DNA of 12,223 bases from assembly GCA_002346425.1 (NCBI GenBank), contig DDZS01000022.1, forward strand, positions 1-12,223, read 5' to 3'. Shown here piece after piece: positions 6,279-12,223 of this stretch. The translations under genes were made by a program, and so were the position numbers. This stretch comes from Alphaproteobacteria bacterium UBA3002 (GTDB lineage Bacteria; Pseudomonadota; Alphaproteobacteria; Rickettsiales; UBA3002). Each line of letters begins with the position of its first letter. The stretch's first letter is position 1. Under the pieces are notes generated by a model. The model made no database searches. It saw only the letters and a program-made list of their open reading frames with translations, and was not told the origin of the DNA.

Positions 6279-9200
6279 CATTAGGGGCCGCAGGATCGGC
6301 AGTCGGCGGCGCATTGGGTGGCGCGGTTTTAGGAATCGGTGCCGCCACCATCGGCCAGGCGGCTGGCGCATATGTCGGAAGCTTTATTGACTCGTCGCTA
6401 TTTGCATCAAAGACGAAGTTGCCGGATGTGATCGGGCAGCGTTTGGAAACGCTTTCGGTGCAGGTTTCAACTTACGGCAAAACGATCCCCCATGTGTATG
6501 GCTATGCTCGGCTAGCAGGCAATGTGATATGGGCGCGTAATATTCGCGAGGAAGAAGTTCGCACTACCACGACTTCAAGCGGCGGCGGTAAGGGCGGCGG
6601 GGGCGGATCAGTTTCCCAAACAAGTGTTAGCTACCGGTACTATGCAACCCTAGCGATTGCGATTAGTGAGGGACAAATCGACGATGTGGTGCGTGTTTGG
6701 GCAGATGCTAAACAACTAACATCTGAGGAATTACAAGCAAACCAAGGAAAATATGAAATTTTCTATGGTGCCGAAGAGCAGAATCCATCCGCAATCATAG
6801 AGCGTTACGATGGCGCCGGAAATGTGCCCGCTTACCGTGGCACGTCTTATGTTGTGATTGAGGATTTTCCACTTGAGCAGTATGGCAACCGCATCCCCAA
6901 CTTCACGTTTGAGGTATATCGCAAAGTCAAATTCTCACCTTCGGTGGAAGAAAAAATCAAGTCGGTGATGATGATCCCAGGATCCGGCGAATTTGTCTAT
7001 TCGCAAGACATTGTGCAAAAATTTGAAGTAGTCGAAGATGATCTAGGGGTGTTGCATCAGACGGGCGAAAAGGAAATGGTGAACATGAACAATTTCCAAA
7101 ACGTGCCCGACGTGACTCTTGCCATTGATCAAATGCTCGAAGCTTTGCCAAATTTAGAGTGGGTTGGTCTTGTGGTTTCTTGGATGGGAACTTCTAAGCA
7201 CTGCGCCGACTGTGAGATATTTCCTAAAGTTGAATATCATGAACAAAGCGCCACCACTTCTCCAGTACAATGGAGCGTTGCAGGATATACACGGAACAAT
7301 GCGGAAGTTGTGTTGAATTTTTCAGACGGAACGCCAACCTATGGCGGAACTCCAACCGATAAAAGCGTTGTTCAAATTGCATCCCACTTAAAATCTAAGG
7401 GGTTGAACGTCATGTTTTACCCGTTTCTCCAAATCGACACTATTAATACTATGGCGGGCGAGGATGATAAACCTTGGCGCGGGCGCATCGTACCTGATGC
7501 AGCGAGCGATGTAGCTACTTTTTTCAACCGCTCCAATGGCTACAATCGATTTATTCGTCATTATGCGCAACTAGCTTATGAGGGCGTTGCACTTAAAGAC
7601 AACGTGGACGCTTTTATTATCGGCTCGGAAATGGTTGGTTTGACGGGGTATGACGCTGGAGGGCACGTCTACCCAGCAGTCAGCCAATTTAAATCTTTAG
7701 CCGCAAATGTGCGCAGCGATCTCGGCGGTAATGTGATGATCGGCTATGCAGCGGATTGGAGCGAATACCACTCTACGGGCGGCTGGTTTAACATGGATCC
7801 TCTTTGGACGGATTCCAATATAGATTTTGTAGGTATTGATGCATATTTTCCGATTACCCCTGATTTGCCTCAAAGTCAGATCGATGAAAACAAAATCAAA
7901 GAATACTGGGAAAAAGGCGAAGGCTGGGACTATTTCTATATGGATTCCGTCGCTCGTACTGGACTCACTTCGTATGGAGGCGACCCAACTTATGCTTGGA
8001 AAAATGTAGAGCATTGGTGGAATACTGACCATGTTAACCCAGGCGGCGGTGCTACTGGTTGGACAGCCAAACAAAAGCCAATTTGGTTTACAGAGTATGG
8101 CTTTCCTTCCGTCGATGGGTGCGCTAATCAGCCTAATGTATTTTACGATCCTAAATCGGTAGAAAGTTTTTTCCCGCGTGGTAGTAAGGGGCGAATTGAC
8201 TTTCAAGCCCAGCGCCAAGCATTAAGTGCAACCGAAGATTATCTAGAGGCGCGTAACCAAGAAAGTGGCAATGAGGGGCTAATCCCGCACCGTTTTGTAT
8301 GGACATGGGACGGTCGCCCCTTCCCCTTTTACCCAGACTTACGCGAAGTTTGGGCCGACTATCAGTTGTGGCCGACCGGCCATTGGATTAATGGCAAAGT
8401 GGGCGGCTCCACTCTTGGAGCGATAGTGGCTGAAATTCTTCAACGGGCTGGGCTGCAAGCATCTGATTACGATGTTTCTCGTTTAAGCCATACCGTTGAT
8501 GGTTTTATCATAGACAGCCAAACGACAGCTAGAGATGCGCTCGAATTACTGAAAATAGCCTTTTTCTTCGATATGATTGAGGCGGAAGGAATCTTGAAAT
8601 TTATTCCACGGGGGCAAGCCTCTAGCGCCAGCATCGAAGAAACAAAGCTATTACCTATCGCGGATGGAAATATTCGAGAGCATTTTGAGATTGTGCGCAC
8701 GCAAGAATTAGACATGCCTAATCGTGTTACGGTGACCTATCTTAATCGAGCGAATAACTATCAGAGTGCCACACAATTTTCACAACGCCAGACAGTGAAC
8801 GCTAAAGATCACATAAGTGTTAGTTTCCCAATTGTTATGTCCGATCAATATGCCAAACAAGTGGCGGATATTTCGCTCTATAATGCTTGGATTTCTCGGG
8901 TTACCTATAATTTTAGATTACCGCCTGAGTTTGCGGCGGTAGAGCCAGGCGATGTGATTGCGGTAACCGTAAATAATGTGGCGCATGTGATGCGCGTGGC
9001 TTCGGCAACGATGGAGCGCAACGGTTCACAGCAAATTACAGGTATAGCCGAAGACGTTTCTACCTATGACTTTTACACGCCCCCAGGCGAAAGTCCTCTA
9101 GGCGGCGGACAGGGAGTACTAGTGCCCGAAAGCGACGTATTCTTGTTAGATCTTCCGCCCTTTCCATCTGACACTGGTAGCGATGGCATCATGCGCGCCG

Positions 9201-10057
9201 CCGTTTTAGCTTTGGGGGATGGCTGGGAGGGCGCCAGCCTATACCGCTCTCTTGATGGGGGTGAAACAGGCGGCAATAATTTTTCTTCTCTGGCAAGCAC
9301 AACCGCAAAAGCCATTAAAGGCATTGTATTGAATGCCATTGGCGATTGGGATGCAGGTAACATCTTTGATACGACAAATACGATTAGCGTCTCGTTATTG
9401 TCTGGCCAGCTCTCAAGCGCCAACGAATTAGCTTTATTGAACGGGGCGAATGCTTGCGTGATCGGCAACGAAATCATCCAGTTTCAGCAAGCCACCTTAA
9501 CCGGCGAACGACGCTACACCTTATCTCATTTATTAAGAGGGCGGCTAGGCACCGAGCACGAAACCAGCACTCATGTCGCTGGAGAAAATTTCTTTTTACT
9601 GGATTCATCTTTGTTAGATATTGCCATGCCACCATCAAGCTTTGGACTGCAACGGCATTATAAGGCCGTAACATTTGGCGGAACTGTAGCAGAAACATCG
9701 GAGAAAGGTTTCACCTACTCAGGAAAGACGCTAAGGCCTCTGTCTCCGGTTCATATTCAAGGCGAACGTGATGGCTCGGACAATCTGGAAATCGCTTGGA
9801 TCCGCCGCACGCGCATTGGCGGCGAATGGCGCGACGGGGTAGACGTGCCCCTTGCCGAAGAAAGCGAACGCTACGAAATAGATATTTTAAATGGCACGAC
9901 AGTTGTCCGCACGTTAGCAGCCTCTACCCCTTCCGTTATCTATTTCGCCGCCGATCAAACTACAGATTTCGGATCTCCCCAATCCGAAATAGATGTGAGA
10001 ATCTATCAAATATCCACCACATATGGGCGCGGCGTGCCCGGAATAGAAACGGTCTAA
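6266..10057 (+). CDS. Tail tip 'megatron' protein with GTA TIM-barrel domain (g15-like)
   Basis: The product has 1263 residues, starting at ATG 6266 after GAAGG. Residues 1-40 are a glycine/alanine-rich hydrophobic segment able to enter a membrane. Residues about 50-230 form a hub-like region with a glycine-rich loop near 106-116. A GTA TIM-barrel domain spans about 280-690, with GSEMVGLT (E455), WFTEYGFPSVDGCANQPNVF (E610) and FVWTWDGRPFPFYPD. A phage-tail_3 region covers about 730-910 (PNRVTVTYLNR, VEPGDVIAVT). The C-terminal domain has ACVIGNEIIQF and LSHLLRGRLGTE and ends YQISTTYGRGVPG. This matches R. capsulatus GTA gene 15 (rcc01698) in size and domain order; that protein forms the tail tip and binds host surface and membrane. 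E455 and E610 sit where glycoside hydrolases carry their acid/base and nucleophile, so glycan cleavage is possible but unproven. Confidence 0.95.
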   Translation: MASIALGAAGSAVGGALGGAVLGIGAATIGQAAGAYVGSFIDSSLFASKTKLPDVIGQRLETLSVQVSTYGKTIPHVYGYARLAGNVIWARNIREEEVRTTTTSSGGGKGGGGGSVSQTSVSYRYYATLAIAISEGQIDDVVRVWADAKQLTSEELQANQGKYEIFYGAEEQNPSAIIERYDGAGNVPAYRGTSYVVIEDFPLEQYGNRIPNFTFEVYRKVKFSPSVEEKIKSVMMIPGSGEFVYSQDIVQKFEVVEDDLGVLHQTGEKEMVNMNNFQNVPDVTLAIDQMLEALPNLEWVGLVVSWMGTSKHCADCEIFPKVEYHEQSATTSPVQWSVAGYTRNNAEVVLNFSDGTPTYGGTPTDKSVVQIASHLKSKGLNVMFYPFLQIDTINTMAGEDDKPWRGRIVPDAASDVATFFNRSNGYNRFIRHYAQLAYEGVALKDNVDAFIIGSEMVGLTGYDAGGHVYPAVSQFKSLAANVRSDLGGNVMIGYAADWSEYHSTGGWFNMDPLWTDSNIDFVGIDAYFPITPDLPQSQIDENKIKEYWEKGEGWDYFYMDSVARTGLTSYGGDPTYAWKNVEHWWNTDHVNPGGGATGWTAKQKPIWFTEYGFPSVDGCANQPNVFYDPKSVESFFPRGSKGRIDFQAQRQALSATEDYLEARNQESGNEGLIPHRFVWTWDGRPFPFYPDLREVWADYQLWPTGHWINGKVGGSTLGAIVAEILQRAGLQASDYDVSRLSHTVDGFIIDSQTTARDALELLKIAFFFDMIEAEGILKFIPRGQASSASIEETKLLPIADGNIREHFEIVRTQELDMPNRVTVTYLNRANNYQSATQFSQRQTVNAKDHISVSFPIVMSDQYAKQVADISLYNAWISRVTYNFRLPPEFAAVEPGDVIAVTVNNVAHVMRVASATMERNGSQQITGIAEDVSTYDFYTPPGESPLGGGQGVLVPESDVFLLDLPPFPSDTGSDGIMRAAVLALGDGWEGASLYRSLDGGETGGNNFSSLASTTAKAIKGIVLNAIGDWDAGNIFDTTNTISVSLLSGQLSSANELALLNGANACVIGNEIIQFQQATLTGERRYTLSHLLRGRLGTEHETSTHVAGENFFLLDSSLLDIAMPPSSFGLQRHYKAVTFGGTVAETSEKGFTYSGKTLRPLSPVHIQGERDGSDNLEIAWIRRTRIGGEWRDGVDVPLAEESERYEIDILNGTTVVRTLAASTPSVIYFAADQTTDFGSPQSEIDVRIYQISTTYGRGVPGIETV

Positions 10058-10060
10058 GCA

Positions 10061-10765
10061 ATGGCGACTACCCCTAATCTTGGCATCACGCTTTTAGCAC
10101 AGTCGCAATCACAAAAAGAACTGACAGTTAACGAGGCATTTACCAAGTTAGATGCTATTTATGGCGGCGGCATCATTGACAAAGATTTGACCGCCCCTCC
10201 CGTATCTCCAAGCGCGGGTGACCGCTACATCGTTGGTGCTTCGGCCACAGGCGCGTGGGCTGGTAAAGATGATTCTATCGCTTATTATTTTAATGGCGGC
10301 TGGCGTTTCATTACGCCCGGAGAAGGATTGTTCCAATGGGTGATCGATGAAAATCTCCTCTATGTCTATCAAAGTGGTACTTGGGGCCAATTTGTAGAGG
10401 GCGTGGTGTCACCAAATGGCGCAACTACGGGGTTATCAGTAATTGAAGAAGAGCTGACGCTTTCCGGTTCCTTTAAGGTAAGCACGATCACAATTCCAAA
10501 TCGTGCGATTGTCTTAGGTGTTTCCACGCGCACTACGCAGGCTATAACGGGCGCATCATCATATGATTGTGGTGTTAGCGGAGAGTCCAACAAATTTGGG
10601 GGAAGTTTAAGCATCGCGCTAAATTCAACCAATTCTGGAGTGATCGGGCCTACCGCCTATTATACCCCCACACCTGTACGCATTACCGCGAATGGCAGTA
10701 ATTTTACAGGCGGCAAGGTCCGTATAGCTATTCATTACATTACTTGCGGCGTGCCTCAGAGTTAA
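10061..10765 (+). CDS. DUF2793 fibre/spike protein, host recognition
   Basis: The product has 234 residues, starting at ATG 10061, three bases after the megatron stop and without a clear ribosome binding site, so coupled translation is likely. Residues 1-115 are DUF2793: TPNLGITLLAQSQSQKELTV NEAFTKLD, then PSAGDRYIVGASATGAWAGK and WRFITPGEGLFQWVIDENLL. A hinge follows (SPNGATTGLSVIEEE). The C-terminal β-rich domain, about 128-234 (IPNRAIVLGVSTRTTQAITG, CGVSGESNKFGGSL, PTPVRITANGSNFTGG), recurs in alphaproteobacterial phage spikes and probably binds surface glycans. DUF2793 proteins occur as fibres or spikes in phages and GTAs. There is no depolymerase motif and no obvious chaperone gene. Confidence 0.85.
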   Translation: MATTPNLGITLLAQSQSQKELTVNEAFTKLDAIYGGGIIDKDLTAPPVSPSAGDRYIVGASATGAWAGKDDSIAYYFNGGWRFITPGEGLFQWVIDENLLYVYQSGTWGQFVEGVVSPNGATTGLSVIEEELTLSGSFKVSTITIPNRAIVLGVSTRTTQAITGASSYDCGVSGESNKFGGSLSIALNSTNSGVIGPTAYYTPTPVRITANGSNFTGGKVRIAIHYITCGVPQS

Positions 10766-10769
10766 GATC

Positions 10770-11045
10770 ATGAGCCAGCTAGATATAGAGCGCAAAGTTA
10801 ATTGGTCTTTGATTGCTATTGTAGTCGGGCTTTTTGCTAATTTTGGCACCATCGTATGGTGGGGCAGCGCCGTAGAGTCACGCATCACTACCAATGCATC
10901 AAATATCGAAAAGCTTGGCAATGTTTTAAAAGAAAATGCAGATGAGCGCGGCAATGATCGTGAGCTACTTATTCGACTAGATGAGCGAACTCGGTCAATG
11001 GCTGATGATATAGCTGCGTTAAAAAAGGAGTTTACTAAGAAGTGA
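10770..11045 (+). CDS. Small one-helix membrane protein with coiled coil, lysis-associated
   Basis: The product has 91 residues, starting at ATG 10770, four bases after the preceding stop. One transmembrane helix spans about 12-33 (WSLIAIVVGLFANFGTIVWW). The rest (about 40-91) is a charged heptad-like helix (NIEKLGNVLKENADERGNDR ... ALKKEFTKK). The short N-terminus before the helix and the helical tail give an inner-spanin-like layout (N-in, tail in periplasm), but no lipobox-bearing outer partner is visible in or beside it. It could instead be a holin regulator. Genes of this form are frequent just before the endolysin in alphaproteobacterial prophages. The gene overlaps the endolysin gene as GTGA. 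Function is inferred from form and place only. Confidence 0.7.
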   Translation: MSQLDIERKVNWSLIAIVVGLFANFGTIVWWGSAVESRITTNASNIEKLGNVLKENADERGNDRELLIRLDERTRSMADDIAALKKEFTKK

Positions 11046-11437
11046 ACGACCTTATAGGCGCAATTCATTTTGATCATTATTCGCTAGTGCCAGAGAGCAT
11101 CTGGCGTTGGCCAAACTTTGGCCCCAAAGAGATTGCTAGCAAGGGCAATGGCTCGCTTTTAATCGATTTTGACGCAATGGATAAATTGCAGCATGCTCGC
11201 ACGTTTGCAGGCAAGCCCTTTATAATTCATTCCGCTTATCGCGACGAATTGCATAACGCGAATGTCGGCGGCGCGCCACGTTCCTATCACTTGGAAGGCA
11301 AGGCTTTTGATATAGGACTTAGCGGTTTCAATCGGGAGGACCTTGTTTTCATCCTCAGGAAAGCAGGCTTTACAGGCTTCGGAATTCACTATCGAAATTT
11401 TGTTCACGCCGATACCGGCAGAAAGCGAGAATGGTAA
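11042..11437 (+). CDS. M15-family peptidase endolysin (Peptidase_M15_3)
   Basis: The product has 131 residues, starting at GTG 11042 with a 4-base overlap. It opens with WRWPNFGPKEIASKGNGSLL, the usual 'F-x-x-x-E-(I/F)-A-(C/S)-x-G-x-G' block. FIIHSAYRDELHNANVGG leads into the zinc motif S-x-H-x-x-G-x-A-x-D (S81, H83, D90), and the third ligand is H122 in NFVHADTG. All expected ligands are present. The family cleaves peptide cross-links or stem peptides of peptidoglycan; here the context before a holin makes it the lysis enzyme. There is no signal peptide or membrane helix, so export should depend on the holin. Length fits the family (about 130). Confidence 0.9.
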   Translation: MNDLIGAIHFDHYSLVPESIWRWPNFGPKEIASKGNGSLLIDFDAMDKLQHARTFAGKPFIIHSAYRDELHNANVGGAPRSYHLEGKAFDIGLSGFNREDLVFILRKAGFTGFGIHYRNFVHADTGRKREW

Positions 11438-11438
11438 C

Positions 11439-11924
11439 ATGGAAATACTAAGTATGATTTTTGGTGGCGGTGCGACAGGATTGTTAGGGACGTTGTTTAG
11501 CCGTGTTTTTGACATGGTTGACAAGCATCAAGAGCGCCAATTCATTATTAAAAAATATCGCCTGGACGCCGATCTACGCGCTAAAGAAATGGAGAGTGAG
11601 GAGCGAATTGTCGAAGTCAAAGGTTACTCTGACATGCTTACGGCTTCCTATTTGCACGATAGTGGTATTGGTCAAGGCGCGCCTTGGGTAGTAAACTTAC
11701 TGCGATTGGTGCGTCCTACGATAACACTTTTACTCTGGGTGCTTGTAGGCTCTATCTGGTTTAGCATCATGGGCGAAATTCAAGCCACCGCTAATGCGTT
11801 GCCTTGGCTTGCTGAAAAATCGACTATTCTTAAGGAGCAAATTGTAGGCTCTATCGTTTATTGCGCTACTGCCGCGACACTGTGGTGGTTTGGTACGCGT
11901 GATATGCGTAAAACCTCACGCTAG
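11439..11924 (+). CDS. Holin, GTA_holin_3TM-like
   Basis: I start at ATG 11439, one base after the endolysin stop. An in-frame ATG at 11343 would run through 95 bases of the endolysin gene and is rejected. The product has 161 residues. A glycine-rich hydrophobic N-terminus (1-24, MEILSMIFGGGATGLLGTLF), an amphipathic charged stretch (29-62), and two clear membrane helices (about 93-111 and 134-152) end in WWFGTRDMRK. The RPTITLLLW and WWFGxR elements and the overall layout match the holin family used for release of GTAs and related phages. It would permeabilise the inner membrane and let the M15 endolysin reach the wall. It is the last gene of the late operon. Confidence 0.82.
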   Translation: MEILSMIFGGGATGLLGTLFSRVFDMVDKHQERQFIIKKYRLDADLRAKEMESEERIVEVKGYSDMLTASYLHDSGIGQGAPWVVNLLRLVRPTITLLLWVLVGSIWFSIMGEIQATANALPWLAEKSTILKEQIVGSIVYCATAATLWWFGTRDMRKTSR

Positions 11925-12088
11925 CGCGGCTTAAGCACAATTGAAGCCGCTAGCAGTACGCTAAGTAAGGCTTCCCATTTTAAAATGGTGGACACATCGA
12001 TAGTTATTAACTCAGGAAGCCACCATATAGTGCACCCTGCAATACCCAAAAGAAAACTAGAGGAGTAAATAATAAATTCCGAAACCAT
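11921..12088 (-). CDS. Possible small two-helix membrane protein on the - strand
   Basis: This frame, read from ATG at 12088 to TAG at 11921-11923, encodes 55 residues; a TTG at 12109 would give 62. Two hydrophobic stretches (about 3-26, EFIIYSSSFLLGIAGCTIWW; and 36-52, including ALLSVLLAASIVL) are joined by a short acidic loop. Its stop overlaps the holin stop by four bases in a tail-to-tail arrangement. A lone opposite-strand gene at the end of the late operon beside the attachment site would suit a lysogeny-expressed accessory (moron) gene. Against it, no ribosome binding site precedes either start, the same frame stays open by chance to the window edge through a tRNA, and part of it forms the hairpin at 11926-11950. 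I do not recognise the sequence. Confidence 0.35.
   Translation of the reverse strand: MVSEFIIYSSSFLLGIAGCTIWWLPELITIDVSTILKWEALLSVLLAASIVLKPR
11926..11950 (+). terminator. Hairpin just after the holin stop, possible late-operon terminator
   Basis: GCGGCTT (11926-11932) pairs perfectly with AAGCCGC (11944-11950) around an 11-base loop, two bases after the holin TAG. It is placed where the late transcript should end. No T-run follows on either strand, so it is at best a Rho-assisted or weak terminator, or a 3'-end stabiliser. It also falls inside the possible - strand gene. Confidence 0.35.
11969..12026. repeat. Cluster of inverted repeats after the late operon
   Basis: Three pairings overlap here. 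CCATTTTAAAATGG is a perfect 14-bp palindrome (11975-11988). GGCTTCC (11969-11975) is complementary to GGAAGCC (12015-12021), and ATGGTGG (11985-11991) to CCACCAT (12020-12026). The last two share bases and are nearly exclusive. If the - strand gene is real this lies within it. If not, it could be a protein-binding or RNA-folding element. Only the symmetry is seen. Confidence 0.4.
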
Positions 12089-12108
12089 TGTGGCGATATT
12101 GTGCCGCA

Positions 12109-12157
12109 ATTTGCGCCAAAAGGCAGTGAAATGGAGGTAATTTGCACCATTTGCACC
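12109..12157. repeat. Three direct 9-bp repeats ATTTGCRCC near the attachment site
   Basis: The copies are at 12109-12117 (ATTTGCGCC), 12140-12148 and 12149-12157 (both ATTTGCACC, in tandem). They lie 45-93 bases inside the tRNA 3' end. Short direct repeats at this distance from a tRNA att core are typical of arm-type integrase sites or excisionase sites. The repeats are seen; the binding role is inferred. Confidence 0.5.
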
Positions 12158-12201
12158 ATTGCCGAACAGTCGCTTAATGATTGAAATATAAAGAGAAAAT
12201 C

Positions 12202-12223
12202 TGGTTGCGGGGGTAGGATTTGA
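12202..12223 (-). tRNA. 3' end of tRNA-Met(fMet), continues beyond the window
   Basis: Read on the - strand, the last 22 bases run TCAAATCCTA then CCCCCGCAACCA. This is the end of a T-loop and T-stem, the acceptor strand CCCCGC, discriminator A and an encoded CCA (complement of 12202-12204). The combination of TTCAAATCC-type T-loop and a CCCCGCA-ACCA acceptor end is that of bacterial initiator tRNA, and the TACCCCCGC version is what I recall from alphaproteobacteria. The 5' part, including the anticodon, lies to the right of position 12223. The 3' end points into the phage region. A shortened att copy rather than a whole tRNA cannot be excluded from this window. Confidence 0.8.
12202..12223. 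other. Probable prophage attachment junction (att core in tRNA 3' end)
   Basis: The phage late operon ends about 280 bases from a tRNA 3' end, with the tRNA 3' end facing the phage. Integrases that use tRNA genes recombine within the 3' half and restore it from phage DNA. The left limit of the core cannot be fixed here because the other junction is not in the window. No integrase gene is present between the holin and the tRNA, so it should lie at the other end. Inference from geometry. Confidence 0.55.

Noticed and set aside
7697..8218. 173-codon open frame on the - strand inside the tip protein gene
   Set aside because: It lies wholly within the TIM-barrel coding region, has no ribosome binding site or recognisable protein features, and is a shadow of the real gene.
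10625..11077. 150-codon - strand open frame across the fibre and membrane protein genes
   Set aside because: It covers two well-supported + strand genes and shows a low-complexity Ser/Arg-rich translation typical of antisense shadows.
11343..11438. Longer start for the holin
   Set aside because: It would run through most of the last third of the endolysin gene; ATG 11439 directly follows the endolysin stop and begins the expected hydrophobic N-terminus.
12058..12064. AGAGGAG ribosome-binding-like site on the + strand near the right end
   Set aside because: No ATG, GTG or TTG follows at a usable distance; the next bases contain stop codons.
12105..12223. Extension of the - strand open frame to the window edge
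   Set aside because: The extension passes through the tRNA 3' end and the direct repeats and has no protein-like features, so the openness is chance.

Overview
The window is the late structural and lysis half of a temperate siphovirus (a prophage, or a phage genome cut at its attachment site). It begins inside the major capsid gene and ends inside a host-type tRNA. The tail-tip genes (DUF2460, DUF2163/phage_BR0599, NlpC/P60 peptidase and a very long GTA TIM-barrel protein, in that fixed order) are the module of the Rhodobacter capsulatus gene transfer agent and its alphaproteobacterial phage relatives. The 3' end of an initiator tRNA of alphaproteobacterial appearance at the right edge fits the same host class. 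Base composition is only moderate (mid to high 40s % GC by eye) with many AAA, TTA and GAA codons. The host is therefore probably not a high-GC Rhodobacter, but I cannot name a genus.

Layout, all on the + strand up to 11924. The head end holds the major capsid C-terminal part (1-836), a strong intergenic hairpin (843-873), a small head protein (890-1114) and a lambda FII-like head-tail joining protein (1118-1435). The tail shaft holds a U-like tail terminator (1419-1865), the tail tube (1876-2292), a G-like tail assembly chaperone (2311-2658) with a programmed -1 frameshift extension to 2795, and a short tape measure (2795-4270). The tail tip follows: distal tail protein (4331-4930), iron-sulphur type hub (4927-5790), cell-wall peptidase (5787-6278) and the 1263-residue tip/megatron protein (6266-10057). 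Then come a DUF2793 fibre or spike protein (10061-10765), a one-helix coiled-coil membrane protein (10770-11045), an M15 peptidase endolysin (11042-11437) and a GTA-type holin (11439-11924). Nearly all stops and starts overlap or are a few bases apart, so this reads as one late operon with translational coupling. The only sizeable breaks are 837-889, 4271-4330 and the end of the holin.

The last 300 bases differ. They hold no further + strand gene, a possible small two-helix membrane protein on the - strand, several inverted repeats, three copies of a 9-bp repeat (ATTTGCRCC), and then the 3' end of a - strand tRNA with encoded CCA. The tRNA 3' end faces the phage genes, which is the classical geometry of a tRNA-targeting prophage boundary. 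I read this as the right attachment junction, with the 9-bp repeats as candidate arm sites for integrase or excisionase.

The two observations most worth checking are the perfect GGGAAAC slippery heptamer placed directly before the stop of the tail chaperone, and the tRNA-fMet attachment junction. I saw no CRISPR array, insertion sequence, toxin-antitoxin pair or obviously new defence system.
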